Below are positions 46,959 to 55,626 of a DNA stretch of 64,000 nt, piece after piece; within the stretch, counting starts at the first letter, position 1; the number at the start of each line of letters is the position of its first letter. Made by a program: the position numbers and the translations under genes. Location: the NCBI GenBank assembly GCA_021794475.1, contig JAJYQS010000055.1, positions 1 to 64,000 of the forward strand, read 5' to 3'. This DNA comes from a bacterium (GTDB lineage Bacteria; SZUA-79; Acidulodesulfobacterales; Acidulodesulfobacteraceae). The notes beneath the pieces were generated by a model that saw nothing but the letters and a program-made list of their open reading frames with translations, did not search any database and was not told the DNA's origin.

Positions 46959-48452
46959 ATGGAGATTGAATTTGGCACGTCCGGCTGGAGAGGGAAAATA
47001 GCCGATGATTTTACTTACGAAAATGTAAAGATAGTTTCTCAGGCAATATGTAATTTTTTAAATGAAAAAAAAGTAAATGTTATAACAGATAGCGAAAATA
47101 CTGAAAAAACTATAATTGTAGGATATGATACACGTTTTTTATCTGAAGAATTTGCAAAATGCGCAAGCGGTGTTTTTTGCGCTAACGGCTTTAAAGTATT
47201 GTACTGCGAAACTTTTACGCCTACTCCGGTTCTTGCAGCGGCAATATTAAAAGAAAAAGCGCTGGGAGCTATTAATATTACCGCAAGCCATAATCCGTAC
47301 AATTATAACGGGGTTAAATTTTCACCTGACTGGGGAGGGCCAGCCCTTCCTGAAGATACCGAAATTATTACCGATAAATCAAATGAGCTGCTCAAAAATC
47401 CGCATTATAAATTTACTGAATTTGATGAAGCAAAGGATAAATCTCTATTAAAAGAAGTAAGTTTTATTGATTATTATATAGGTCTTATAGAAGATAAAAT
47501 CAATTTTAATCTGATAAAATCTAACGGCAGCAATATTTATATTATTGTGAATCCCATGCATGGTACTTCCAGCGGCGTAATAGATAAGGTGCTAAAAAAA
47601 AACGGCATAGATTTTGACATATTGAATGCGCAAAGAGATGCCTTTTTTGGAGCGGGAAAAGCGCCTGACCCTTCAGATAAAAATTTAGCCGACCTTAAAG
47701 CAGGAATTAAAGAATATAACGATAAAAAAAATAATAATATCGGAGGCGATAAGAATCAAAAAATAGCATTTGGACTTGCTACGGACGGTGACGCAGACAG
47801 ATACGGGATAATTGACGAAGAAGGCAGATTTGTCGAACCTAATATTATTTTACCTATGCTTTATAATTACTATATTTCAGGGAAGAATATAAAAGGCGAT
47901 GCTGCAAGAAGTGTGGCTACCTCCGCGCTTATCGACAGAGTTGCGAGAAAATACGGTTTTAAAATTCATGAGACCCCTGTCGGGTTTAAATATCTCGGAA
48001 AGTTAATTTCCGAAAAAAAGGTTATAATGGCCGGCGAAGAATCGTCAGGGCTTACCGTTATAAACCATACGCCTGATAAAGACGGCATATTCACATGCCT
48101 GTTAGTTCTTGAGATGCTCTCTTTCTATAAGAAACCGCTAAACAGTTTAGTTAAAGAATTCATGGAAGAATTCGGTCCTATTTTTACTAAGCGTATTAAT
48201 GAACCTGTTAACAGAGAGAAGTTTAAAGCGAATATAGACAGCAAAATGGCGGCATTTCCTTCAATTTTTGAAGGAAAAAAGGTAATAAATAAAAGTGTTG
48301 TCGATGGATATAAAATCTTTTTTGAAGATGATGCGTGGCTGCTGGCAAGACTTTCCGGAACAGAAGAGGTCATGAGAATATACGGAGAAGCAGACACGTC
48401 TGAGGCATTAAATTTATTAATTGAGTCATTTAAGACCTATTTAAATAAATAA
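46959..48452 (+). CDS. Phosphoglucomutase/phosphomannomutase
   Basis: A 497-residue alpha-D-phosphohexomutase. The phosphoserine loop is NITASHNPYNYNGVKFSP, the metal loop LATDGDADRYGII, the sugar-binding loop AGEESSGLTVI and the phosphate-binding RLSGTEEVMRIYGE. It probably interconverts glucose or mannose 1- and 6-phosphates for envelope sugars. It is intact, unlike the mutase domain in the gene before it. A short insert NDKKNNNIGGDKNQK lies in domain 3. Confidence 0.92.
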   Translation: MEIEFGTSGWRGKIADDFTYENVKIVSQAICNFLNEKKVNVITDSENTEKTIIVGYDTRFLSEEFAKCASGVFCANGFKVLYCETFTPTPVLAAAILKEKALGAINITASHNPYNYNGVKFSPDWGGPALPEDTEIITDKSNELLKNPHYKFTEFDEAKDKSLLKEVSFIDYYIGLIEDKINFNLIKSNGSNIYIIVNPMHGTSSGVIDKVLKKNGIDFDILNAQRDAFFGAGKAPDPSDKNLADLKAGIKEYNDKKNNNIGGDKNQKIAFGLATDGDADRYGIIDEEGRFVEPNIILPMLYNYYISGKNIKGDAARSVATSALIDRVARKYGFKIHETPVGFKYLGKLISEKKVIMAGEESSGLTVINHTPDKDGIFTCLLVLEMLSFYKKPLNSLVKEFMEEFGPIFTKRINEPVNREKFKANIDSKMAAFPSIFEGKKVINKSVVDGYKIFFEDDAWLLARLSGTEEVMRIYGEADTSEALNLLIESFKTYLNK

Positions 48453-48525
48453 AAAATGCTATAATATAAAAAGTTTTACAAATTTATCTTTTAAAATTTT
48501 AATTATTTATAAGGAGATTAAAATA

Positions 48526-49164
48526 TTGTCCGTAAAATATTTTATAATACCTTCAGGACCTTTTGAGGTAAACACTTATCTTGTTTATGACGATGAAAAC
48601 AGTGAAAGACCCGGATTTATTATTGACCCTGGAGGGCAGGAAGCTAAAATTGATAATTTAATTAAAGAAAATGATATTAACCTGAAATTTATATTAAATA
48701 CTCATTGCCATATTGACCATGTAGCTATGGTTAATTATTTTAAAAAAAAATATAATATTTCGCTTTATGCAAATGAGAATGAACAGTCTATTATTGACAA
48801 TTTAAAAGAACAGGCAGATTATTTAGGATTTGATTTTTCAGGCGAGAGTATTTCAATAGATAAAAAATTAGATGAAAATGAAGTGATAAATATCGGCGGC
48901 ATTAATATCAGAACAATCTTCACGCCTGGTCATTCCCCCGGAAGCACGTCGTTTCTGGTAAATAATCGATTTCTTTTCAGCGGAGATACTTTATTTAGAC
49001 AAACGATAGGAAGAACCGATCTTTTCGGCGGAGATTCCGACAAAATAATAAGCTCCATTAAAAATAAGCTTTTTAAATTAAATGACGATGTTAATGTATT
49101 TCCGGGTCATGGCAGAGAGACGACTATAGGATATGAGAAAAAAAATAATCCTTATTTTTTATGA
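48526..49164 (+). CDS. MBL-fold hydrolase, glyoxalase II-like
   Basis: A 212-residue metallo-beta-lactamase protein of the glyoxalase II/YcbL group. The metal motif is NTHCHIDHVAMV, then TPGHSPGSTSFLV, FSGDTLFRQTIGRTDLFGG and FPGHGRETTIGYEKKNNPY. The start is TTG at 48526 with AAGGAGATTAAAATA ahead. It may hydrolyse a thioester; the substrate is not known. Confidence 0.88.
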   Translation: MSVKYFIIPSGPFEVNTYLVYDDENSERPGFIIDPGGQEAKIDNLIKENDINLKFILNTHCHIDHVAMVNYFKKKYNISLYANENEQSIIDNLKEQADYLGFDFSGESISIDKKLDENEVINIGGINIRTIFTPGHSPGSTSFLVNNRFLFSGDTLFRQTIGRTDLFGGDSDKIISSIKNKLFKLNDDVNVFPGHGRETTIGYEKKNNPYFL

Positions 49165-49209
49165 ACTTTCTGTTATGAATCCGGCAATGGCAGCAGCGTA
49201 TAAAAAAAT

Positions 49210-50487
49210 ATGGTATTAAAAAACAAAAAAATTATTCTGTGCATAACAGGTTCAATAGCAAGCTATAAAGCAGTTGAACTATACAGGGTTTTAAAAAAAG
49301 AAGGCGCCTCAGTTGTTATAATCCTCAGTTCATCGGCTTCAAAGTTTATTTCTCCGTATATATTTAAATCCTTCGGAGAAGAAGTATATAGCGATGACGC
49401 TTTTGAAATTCCTCTTGCGCATATAGAACTTGCAAAAACGGCAGATGCCATAGTTATTGCCCCCGCTACATATAATACGATAAATAAGATTGCCTGCGGT
49501 ATAGCAGATTCTTTAATAACGCTCACTGTTTCAGCTTCCGGCGACAAGCCGTGTGTGTTCATTCCTGCAATGAACGGCAAAATGTATTCAAACGAAATTT
49601 TACAGAAAAATATAAAAGAAATGTCTCCGGAAAAATATTTTTTTGTATCTCCTGCTTCGGGAGAGCTGGCCTGCGGCGATTTTGGAGAAGGGAAATTTCC
49701 TGAAATTGCGGATATTATTTTCGAACTTGAAAGCGTATTTAAAAATAATAGATTAAAGGGCAGAAAAATATTGATTACGGCAGGCGGTACAAGAGAATAT
49801 ATAGACCCTGTAAGATTTATATCTAACGCTTCAAGCGGAAAAATGGGGGTTGCTATCGCAAACGAAGCGGCTAAGGAAGGAGCTGACGTTACGCTGATAG
49901 CATGTAATATAGATTTTTCATGTTTATATATAAACAAAAAAATAAAACTGATTAGAAAACAAAGTTTCCGAGATTTAAAGGACAGCATTCTGAAAGAATT
50001 TTCAGATAATAATATATTAATTATGGCGGCGGCAGTTTCTGATTTCGGTGTAAAAGAAAAAAGCGTTTTTAAGATTAAAAAAGAGGATATAAGTCCTAAA
50101 GGCACTGTAGATATGAGGTTAAACCTTATTAAAAACGAAGATATTCTTAAACTTATCGCAAAAAATAAACAAGACGGTCAGATAGTTTTTGGATTTGCTG
50201 CTGAAACCGATAATATAATTGAAAATGCACAAAAAAAACTTAAAGAAAAATCATTAGATTATATTTTTGTAAATGATGTTTCAAAAAATATAATAGGAAG
50301 CGATGAAAACGAAGGATATCTGATAAAAAAAACATCGGAATTCAGCGCGGCAGCAGCTGCTAATAAGAGTAGCAATGAAATCAGCGAAAAATCAATTGAA
50401 AATTACGAGCAGTCCCTTGAAATAAAAAAATTTGAAAGGATGGACAAAACTGAACTTGCCGCATTGCTGCTGGCAGAGTTGGCATAG
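49210..50487 (+). CDS. coaBC: Bifunctional phosphopantothenoylcysteine decarboxylase/phosphopantothenate-cysteine ligase
   Basis: Catalyses two steps of CoA synthesis, from 4'-phosphopantothenate and cysteine to 4'-phosphopantetheine. The CoaC half starts with IILCITGSIASYKAVELYR, with ADAIVIAPATYNTINKIACG, IPAMNGKMY and ASGELACGDFGEGKFPE. The CoaB half has LITAGGTREYIDPVRFISNA and FGFAAETDNI. The 425-residue length is normal apart from a short Ala/Ser/Asn-rich insert near residue 380. coaD is elsewhere in the window. Confidence 0.95.
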   Translation: MVLKNKKIILCITGSIASYKAVELYRVLKKEGASVVIILSSSASKFISPYIFKSFGEEVYSDDAFEIPLAHIELAKTADAIVIAPATYNTINKIACGIADSLITLTVSASGDKPCVFIPAMNGKMYSNEILQKNIKEMSPEKYFFVSPASGELACGDFGEGKFPEIADIIFELESVFKNNRLKGRKILITAGGTREYIDPVRFISNASSGKMGVAIANEAAKEGADVTLIACNIDFSCLYINKKIKLIRKQSFRDLKDSILKEFSDNNILIMAAAVSDFGVKEKSVFKIKKEDISPKGTVDMRLNLIKNEDILKLIAKNKQDGQIVFGFAAETDNIIENAQKKLKEKSLDYIFVNDVSKNIIGSDENEGYLIKKTSEFSAAAAANKSSNEISEKSIENYEQSLEIKKFERMDKTELAALLLAELA

Positions 50488-50611
50488 TATAGTAATATTA
50501 TTTTATTGATAATAATATAACATAATAAGCTCGTTTCGTTTATAATATTTAATCTTATTATTCCACCGGCTGACGGCATAAACATAAACATATTTATATT
50601 TATATTTATGT

Positions 50612-51046
50612 TTATTCTGTAATAATTATTTCCTCAATAATCGGCTTGTTAATTTTATCGGGCATCAAATAATTTTTAATATCGGCGACATCTTCTAATT
50701 TGTTGCCTTTTATGGAAACGATTGTATAAGAATAATATGGCCATGAAGCGCCGATATCGGTATTTGAAGGAACAGCCGGATGATTAGGGTGGGAATGGTA
50801 GAACCCTATTACTTCTATATTTTCTTTTCTTGAAAGCTTATCTATTTCAAGCATATCCTTAGGTTCAATTTCAAATGCATCCCATGCTATTTTTCTGTAT
50901 TTATTCTGGGCCGGAAATATTTTTGTTATTTTCTTATTATCGCCGTCAAAGATGCCAAGCATAGCTCCGCATGCTTCATAAGGAAAAATTTCGGCAACAT
51001 GTTTTTTAATTATAGTTAAATTTTCTTTAGAAATTATTAGCGGCAT
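50612..51046 (-). CDS. JAMM/MPN+ metalloprotease (M67 family)
   Basis: A 144-residue zinc metalloprotease of the Mec+/Mov34 type. Glu24 lies in YEACGAMLG, the zinc ligands are H84 and H86 in YHSHPNHPAVPSNTDIGAS and Asp97 follows. In bacteria such enzymes release residues from the C-terminus of ThiS-like sulfur-carrier proteins. That fits the ThiS/MoaD-type genes 5-8 kb away in this window, although it is not in the same operon. It follows the ArsR gene by 108 bases on the same strand. Confidence 0.9.
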   Translation of the reverse strand: MPLIISKENLTIIKKHVAEIFPYEACGAMLGIFDGDNKKITKIFPAQNKYRKIAWDAFEIEPKDMLEIDKLSRKENIEVIGFYHSHPNHPAVPSNTDIGASWPYYSYTIVSIKGNKLEDVADIKNYLMPDKINKPIIEEIIITE

Positions 51047-51154
51047 GTTTTGTTATTATTATAATTTACGCTTTGATTATATTTATTTTTTGAATTTTTT
51101 TATAATTATACAATACATACACATTGTACGTTTGTATATAAATAAGTTTATATT

Positions 51155-51607
51155 TTATTTCGCATCGCAATCGCATAGCAGATTTTTCAAACAGTTTTCA
51201 TTTTCATTATTATTATTTTTGTCGTCATCGCTCATATTTTTTATCGTGGAAAACAAAATATTAATAATAAAATTTTCTTTATTAAGCTTATAAAACGTCC
51301 ATGTGCCTTTTTTTCTGGTATTAACTAATTTGGCTTTTCTGAGTATGCTGAGATGAAAGGAAAGATTCGGCTGCGGAAGTTTGAAAATTTCCTGAAACTT
51401 ACAAACGCAAATCTCTTCATTTTCCGTCAATAATTTTATTATTTTCAATCTAATTTTATCAGAAAGTGCGTAAAAAATCTCCCTGACATCGTCAATATTA
51501 CTGCCGTCTGAATCATCGGATAAACCGGTCTGTACAACAGGCTCAATAAGCTGTTCATGCTCTGCTGATTTGTTTTTAACCTTTTTTTTTGCTATTAGAC
51601 TCGGCAT
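51155..51607 (-). CDS. ArsR-family metalloregulator
   Basis: A 150-residue winged-helix repressor. The metal-binding helix shows EEICVCKFQEIF, close to the ELCVCDL motif of arsenic/antimony sensors. LPQPNLSFHLSILRKAKLVNTRKKGTWTFYKL is the recognition part. The C-terminus has two more Cys (LLCDCDAK). It probably represses its own operon until As(III) or a similar metal binds. It follows the Cys-rich protein gene. Confidence 0.88.
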   Translation of the reverse strand: MPSLIAKKKVKNKSAEHEQLIEPVVQTGLSDDSDGSNIDDVREIFYALSDKIRLKIIKLLTENEEICVCKFQEIFKLPQPNLSFHLSILRKAKLVNTRKKGTWTFYKLNKENFIINILFSTIKNMSDDDKNNNNENENCLKNLLCDCDAK

Positions 51608-51743
51608 TTTAGCCTTTTAAGTTTTTTTATGCTATTCTTATTAGTTTAATTTATACACGATTATATCATAAAATTTCCCAAAAAGCCAAAACACCGTGAG
51701 ATTTGTTTATATTAAATTAATTGATTATTTATTTATTGCTATT

Positions 51744-52073
51744 TTAACAACTTTGATTTCTCATTGCTTTTTCCATCGTTGTTCTTATTTCGTCCTTAGT
51801 GACATCCCCTTTAATTTCTATAGACAATTTGCCGTCCGAATCTTCTTTGAGAGAAATAGATTCTATTCTTTCTTTTTGAGATTTGCTTAAACAATCGCAT
51901 TTACCGGTATTACAGCTTTCTATACTTTTCTCCATATCGCTTTTTTTAATTTCTGAAGAATTCAGTTCGATAAGAACACCGCCGTCTAAATCTTTTATTG
52001 AAGCAGCAGCATCTTTAACTGTTTTATTCTCGCCAAAATTGCAGCAGCTTGAACCGATAGATTTTTCATTCAT
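51744..52073 (-). CDS. Cys-rich protein with an internal duplication, unknown function
   Basis: A 109-residue protein with six cysteines, at 10, 11, 54, 59, 61 and 109. Two halves resemble each other: about 26-54 (DGGVLIELNSSEIKKSDMEK) and about 73-109 (DGKLSIEIKGDVTKDEI), each ending in a Cys. No family is recognised. It lies directly upstream of the ArsR gene in the same direction, with AAGGAGAATTATT ahead of the ATG, so it may be a metal-binding partner of that regulator. It has no signal peptide. Confidence 0.65.
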   Translation of the reverse strand: MNEKSIGSSCCNFGENKTVKDAAASIKDLDGGVLIELNSSEIKKSDMEKSIESCNTGKCDCLSKSQKERIESISLKEDSDGKLSIEIKGDVTKDEIRTTMEKAMRNQSC

Positions 52074-52403
52074 AATAATAATTCTCCTTATTTCATTAAA
52101 TTTTAAATTAAATTAATTAAATTGTAATATCATTGCACAGCTGACAGGCTTAATCTATTGATTAAGCTGTTAATTTAAGTATATAAAATTATGGTTATAA
52201 ACTTGATTATAACTTGCTGCTATTTCTATATTTATGTTTGTCTTTAATTTAAGTATATAAAATTATTTTTATATAGTCAAGTTATATATAAAATTTTTTT
52301 TATAAATCTGATTATAATTTATTACCCTTTTTATATTTTTGCCATATTTTATATAGGTTATAAAGAATATAAATCAGAAAAAATAAATTATAATTTTTTT
52401 TTG

Positions 52404-52432
52404 TTGACAAAGTTTTAAAAAACATTTAATAT
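52404..52432 (+). promoter_or_regulatory. Promoter of the DUF134/NifX-like pair
   Basis: TTGACA at 52404-52409 and TAATAT at 52427-52432 with a 17-base spacer. It lies about 120 bases upstream of the DUF134 ATG and just before the palindrome at 52435-52458. Confidence 0.55.
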
Positions 52433-52434
52433 AT

Positions 52435-52458
52435 AATTATTAGCATATGCCAATAATT
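52435..52458. promoter_or_regulatory. 24-base near-perfect palindrome, probable operator
   Basis: Centred on GCATATGC, the arms AATTATT and AATAATT match with one mispaired position on each side. It overlaps the expected transcription start of the promoter at 52404-52432, so a bound protein would block transcription. The DUF134 protein, which has a helix-turn-helix, is an obvious candidate for self-control. Confidence 0.5.
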
Positions 52459-52459
52459 A

Positions 52460-52492
52460 TTTTTTGATGTATAGTTGTTACACATCAAAAAA
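52460..52492 (+). other. 11-bp AT-rich hairpin in the leader of the DUF134 gene
   Basis: TTTTTTGATGT (52460-52470) pairs with ACATCAAAAAA (52482-52492) around an 11-base loop. The 3' side is an A run and not a T run, so on the plus strand it is not an intrinsic terminator. It may affect mRNA stability. Confidence 0.45.
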
Positions 52493-52552
52493 AATAAATG
52501 ATAATTAAATAATAATTAATGCAGTTAACTTAATAATAAATAGCGCAAAAAT

Positions 52553-53002
52553 ATGAGACCGTTAAAATGCAGAACAGTTGAAGGCGAACCCGTTATTACC
52601 TATTTTAAGCCAAACGGTATTCCTGCAAAATTATTAGAAGAAATAATATTAACTGTTGACGAGTTAGAGGCCGTCAGACTAGGTGATTTTGAAGGTTTAT
52701 ATCAGGAAGATGCCGCCGGGAAAATGGGCATTTCACGTCAGACGTTCGGTAATATTATAACGTCTGCTCATAAAAAAATTGCTGATTGTATAGTTAACGG
52801 CAAAGCGCTAAAAATTGAAGGAGGTATGGTTGAAATGAAAAGACGTTTTCTATGTTCAGGGTGCAAAAACGAATGGGAAGAATCTTTTGGAACCGGCAGG
52901 CCTGCGGAATGTCCAAAATGCGGTTCGAAAAAGTTTCAGAGAGCAAATAAAGACAGCGGAGAATGCGGCGGCAGAGGAAGGCGTTCGAGATGTTCTAAGT
53001 AA
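52553..53002 (+). CDS. DUF134-family DNA-binding protein with zinc ribbon
   Basis: A 149-residue protein. The DUF134/UPF0251 domain shows RPLKCRTVEGEPVITYFKP, then LTVDELEAVRLGDFEGLYQ and a helix-turn-helix AAGKMGISRQTFGNIITSAH. A C-terminal zinc ribbon follows (LCSGCKNEW, ECPKCGSKKF). Genes of this family commonly sit next to NifX-like genes, as here. It starts with ATG and no strong ribosome site, and is preceded by a promoter and palindrome. Confidence 0.88.
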   Translation: MRPLKCRTVEGEPVITYFKPNGIPAKLLEEIILTVDELEAVRLGDFEGLYQEDAAGKMGISRQTFGNIITSAHKKIADCIVNGKALKIEGGMVEMKRRFLCSGCKNEWEESFGTGRPAECPKCGSKKFQRANKDSGECGGRGRRSRCSK

Positions 53003-53071
53003 ATATAATTTTAATATCAAACATTAAATTAAAAATTAATAAAAATTAATCAACAATCAAGGAGAAAAATT

Positions 53072-53464
53072 ATGAAATTATGTATTCCGACGGTAAGCTT
53101 TGAAGGTGTCAAGGTAAGTAAACATTTTGGAAATGCGCCATATTTTTTTATTTATGATACGGAAAATGAAACATCTGAAGTAATTTCTAATTCTAATAAG
53201 ATTCATGAGCACAATATGTGTAATCCAATCGGTGTGATTGCAGATAAAAATGTCGATGCCGTAGTATGCTTCGGTATCGGCGAAGGCGCGATAAGAAATC
53301 TCAAGAGAGGCGGAATTGATGTTTTTAAAACTGATAGAAATTTAGTTTCCGAAGTGCTGCAGGATAGTAAAGATAATAAATTCAGCAATTTTGACGAAGG
53401 TCACATATGCAGCGAACATGACAATCATCATGGAAATGGCAATGATATTCATGCATGTCATTAG
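53072..53464 (+). CDS. NifX/NifB-type dinitrogenase-cofactor domain protein
   Basis: A 130-residue protein of the dinitrogenase iron-molybdenum cofactor family, of the stand-alone type that accompanies DUF134. Typical parts are LCIPTVSFEGVKVSKHFGNA, YDTENETSEVISN, HMCNP-like HNMCNPIGV and VVCFGIGEGAIRNLKRGGI. The last 20 residues are rich in His, Cys and Asn (CSEHDNHHGNGNDIHACH), a likely metal-binding tail. It may carry an Fe-S or metal cluster, and it is distinct from the nifX in the nif cluster. Confidence 0.85.
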   Translation: MKLCIPTVSFEGVKVSKHFGNAPYFFIYDTENETSEVISNSNKIHEHNMCNPIGVIADKNVDAVVCFGIGEGAIRNLKRGGIDVFKTDRNLVSEVLQDSKDNKFSNFDEGHICSEHDNHHGNGNDIHACH

Positions 53465-53471
53465 TATCATT

Positions 53472-53631
53472 TATAACTGAAAAGTTTGCAGCAATAGAAG
53501 AGGACATAATTTGGCAATTAGCGCTGTTCACACAGTTTTTTCGATAAAATAAAAGGCAAATGTCTTTAAAATTTAATCGGCGCTAAAAGATAAAATAAAT
53601 CAGTCCTCTTTTATTGCTGAATATAGTTATA
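53472..53631. repeat. Long inverted repeat between the NifX-like and cofH genes
   Basis: CAGCAATAGAAGAGGAC at 53489-53505 is matched by GTCCTCTTTTATTGCTG at 53603-53619 (16 of 17 positions). TATAACT continues the left arm (about 53471-53477) and AGTTATA the right arm (about 53625-53631). Inside, GCGCT-containing blocks near 53520 and 53580 also face each other. The right arm includes the last codons of cofH. It may be a bidirectional 3' structure or a small mobile relic. Confidence 0.5.
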
Positions 53632-54717
53632 AAGCGTATCTCTTCTGACCGGATTTTTTCCGGCTGATTTTATAAGAGATATTATATCTTTTTCACCGAG
53701 ATACTCGCCAAAATTGCCTCCGGCGCTTTTTGTAATATTTTCTTCCATGAGTGTTCCGCCGAAATCGTTAATTCCGCATGAAAGGGATTGAACAGCAAGT
53801 TCCGTGCCTATTTTAGGCCAACTTGTCTGAATATTTTTAAAATTGTTTAGATATAATCTTAATATAGCGTAAAATTTTAGTATTTTTTGACTGTCAGCAC
53901 TGATACCTGTTTTAATCTGATGTTTTAATGAAGTTTTTGATGCAATAAAAGGCAAAGCAATAAATTCTGTAAAACCGTTTGTTGAATCCTGAATTTTTCT
54001 TATTAAATCAAGATGGTAAACTATATCGGCGTTTGACTCAATGTGTCCGAGCAGAATAGTAGCCGAAGATTTTATATCCATTTTATGCGCAGTTTTAATG
54101 ATTTCAGTCCACTGGAGCGCGGATATCTTGTCTTTGCATATTGCTTTTCTTGTTTCAGGCGCTAAGATTTCGGCAGCTGTTCCAGGCATTGAATTAAGTC
54201 CGTTTTCTTTTAAAATTTCAAAAATTTTCTCAAACGAGAAGCCTGTTTTAGCAGAAAGTTCAAAAATCTCCTGCGGAGAGAATGCGTGTATATGCAGTTC
54301 CGGAAAAGCGGCTCTTATAGATTTAATTAAATTAAAATAAAAATCAGGATTAAAATCCGGATTTATGCCTCCGGTTACGCAAACTTCATTTATACCGATA
54401 TTATAACCTTCATTTATTTTTTCAATAATTTTGTCGATTGTTAAAACAAATGAGTCCTTTGAATTGGCAGTTCTTTTATATCCGCAAAATTTGCAATTCA
54501 GATAACAGATATTTGTAAAATTAATATTTCTATTGACCACATATGAAACGTTATCGCCGTTGACAGATTTATTAATATAAGCTGCGTATTGTATAATTTC
54601 GTTAAAATTTTCGCTATCATCAAGCAGATTTAGAAGCTCATCGCTGTTTATCCGTTCTGATTTATTAATCTTATCAAATATATTGCCTAAATTGTGATGT
54701 TTGTTTATGTTTATCAT
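53611..54717 (-). CDS. cofH: CofH-family radical SAM protein
   Basis: A 368-residue radical SAM enzyme most like CofH, which joins tyrosine and 5-amino-6-ribitylaminouracil on the way to F0/F420. YVVNRNINFTNICYLNCKFC carries the cluster motif CxxxCxxC, followed by GYKR. EVCVTGGINPDF, HIHAFSPQEI, NSMPGTAAEILAPETRKAIC, LLGHIESNADIVYHLDL and FGGTLMEENITKSAG match CofH better than ThiH or MqnC. It lies 44 bases past thiG on the same strand, where thiH is often found. It might make F420 precursor, or give dehydroglycine from tyrosine for ThiG. Confidence 0.85.
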   Translation of the reverse strand: MININKHHNLGNIFDKINKSERINSDELLNLLDDSENFNEIIQYAAYINKSVNGDNVSYVVNRNINFTNICYLNCKFCGYKRTANSKDSFVLTIDKIIEKINEGYNIGINEVCVTGGINPDFNPDFYFNLIKSIRAAFPELHIHAFSPQEIFELSAKTGFSFEKIFEILKENGLNSMPGTAAEILAPETRKAICKDKISALQWTEIIKTAHKMDIKSSATILLGHIESNADIVYHLDLIRKIQDSTNGFTEFIALPFIASKTSLKHQIKTGISADSQKILKFYAILRLYLNNFKNIQTSWPKIGTELAVQSLSCGINDFGGTLMEENITKSAGGNFGEYLGEKDIISLIKSAGKNPVRRDTLYNYIQQ

Positions 54718-54761
54718 ATTTTTATATATTAAGGTTATAAAAATATAAAAATTTATTTATA

Positions 54762-55571
54762 TTAAAACACGATTCCTTCCATTTGCGTGGAAGCAGATGC
54801 GTATAGTTTCATAGGAATTCTCCCCGATAAAAAGGCCAGCCTTCCGGCTTTTACCGCATAATTCATCGCCAGAGCCATATTTAGAGGATCTGTAGCTCCG
54901 GCTATTGCCGTATTCATTAAAATTCCGTCAACTCCCAGCTCCATAGTTTTTGCAGCATCGGATGCGGTACCCACCCCTGCATCGACTATTACCGGAATAG
55001 AAACAGTTTCTTTTATTATTTTTAAGTTATATGGATTTCTTATTCCCAAACCGGAACCTATCGGCGAAGCAAGAGGCATTACAACAGGACAGCCTATGTC
55101 CTCAAGTTTTTTTGCGACAATAGGGTCGTCAATTATATAAGGCATAACAGTAAACCCTTCCTTTACCAGAATCTTCGCAGCTTTTAATAGTTCTTCGTTA
55201 TCAGGATAAAGAGTCTTGGGGTCGCCTATAACTTCCAATTTTACAAGGTCTGTTTTAAATATGCCGAGTTCGCGGGATAATCTTATCGTGCTGACAGCAT
55301 CTTCGGCTGTAAAACATCCTGCGGTATTTGGCAGAAGGGTGTATTTATCCTGGTCTATAAATGATAGCATATTTTCTTTCTGTTCAAAATCGATACGTCT
55401 TATTGCAACCGTTATAATTTCTGCGCCGGAAAGTTCTATCGCTTTTTGCATAGTGACAAAATCCGGATACTTGCCAGTCCCGACTATTAAACGCGACTTG
55501 AAAGAATATTTGCCTATTTTTAATTTGTCTTCAAAATTGGTTGTCAGATGATTATTGGGTATTATAGCCAT
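54762..55571 (-). CDS. thiG: Thiazole synthase ThiG
   Basis: Forms the thiazole of thiamine from 1-deoxyxylulose-5-P, dehydroglycine and ThiS thiocarboxylate. The 269-residue TIM-barrel protein has [62 protein letters not shown] and [20 protein letters not shown]. It follows thiS and lies under the TPP riboswitch. Confidence 0.96.
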   Translation of the reverse strand: MAIIPNNHLTTNFEDKLKIGKYSFKSRLIVGTGKYPDFVTMQKAIELSGAEIITVAIRRIDFEQKENMLSFIDQDKYTLLPNTAGCFTAEDAVSTIRLSRELGIFKTDLVKLEVIGDPKTLYPDNEELLKAAKILVKEGFTVMPYIIDDPIVAKKLEDIGCPVVMPLASPIGSGLGIRNPYNLKIIKETVSIPVIVDAGVGTASDAAKTMELGVDGILMNTAIAGATDPLNMALAMNYAVKAGRLAFLSGRIPMKLYASASTQMEGIVF

Positions 55572-55626
55572 GTATTCTCCTCTTTGATATTATCGGTAAA
55601 ATGTTTTATTTTATAATTAAATAAAA

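Larger units (their letters stand above)
52074..52552. other. 479-base AT-rich divergent spacer with duplication, promoter and operator
   Basis: The spacer between the Cys-rich gene and the DUF134 gene. A 23-base block beginning TTAATTTAAGTATATAAAAT occurs at 52170-52192 and again at 52244-52266, offset 74 bases. A promoter, a palindrome and an 11-bp hairpin precede the DUF134 gene and are listed separately. Confidence 0.7.

Noticed and set aside
49263-50105. A 280-residue frame on the minus strand.
   Set aside because: It lies wholly inside coaBC on the opposite strand and shows no domain; it is a shadow of the real gene.
53611-54717. The radical SAM gene as ThiH or MqnC.
   Set aside because: Its motifs (NRNINFTNICYLNCKFC, GTAAEILAPETR, GGTLMEENIT) match CofH better than ThiH or MqnC.
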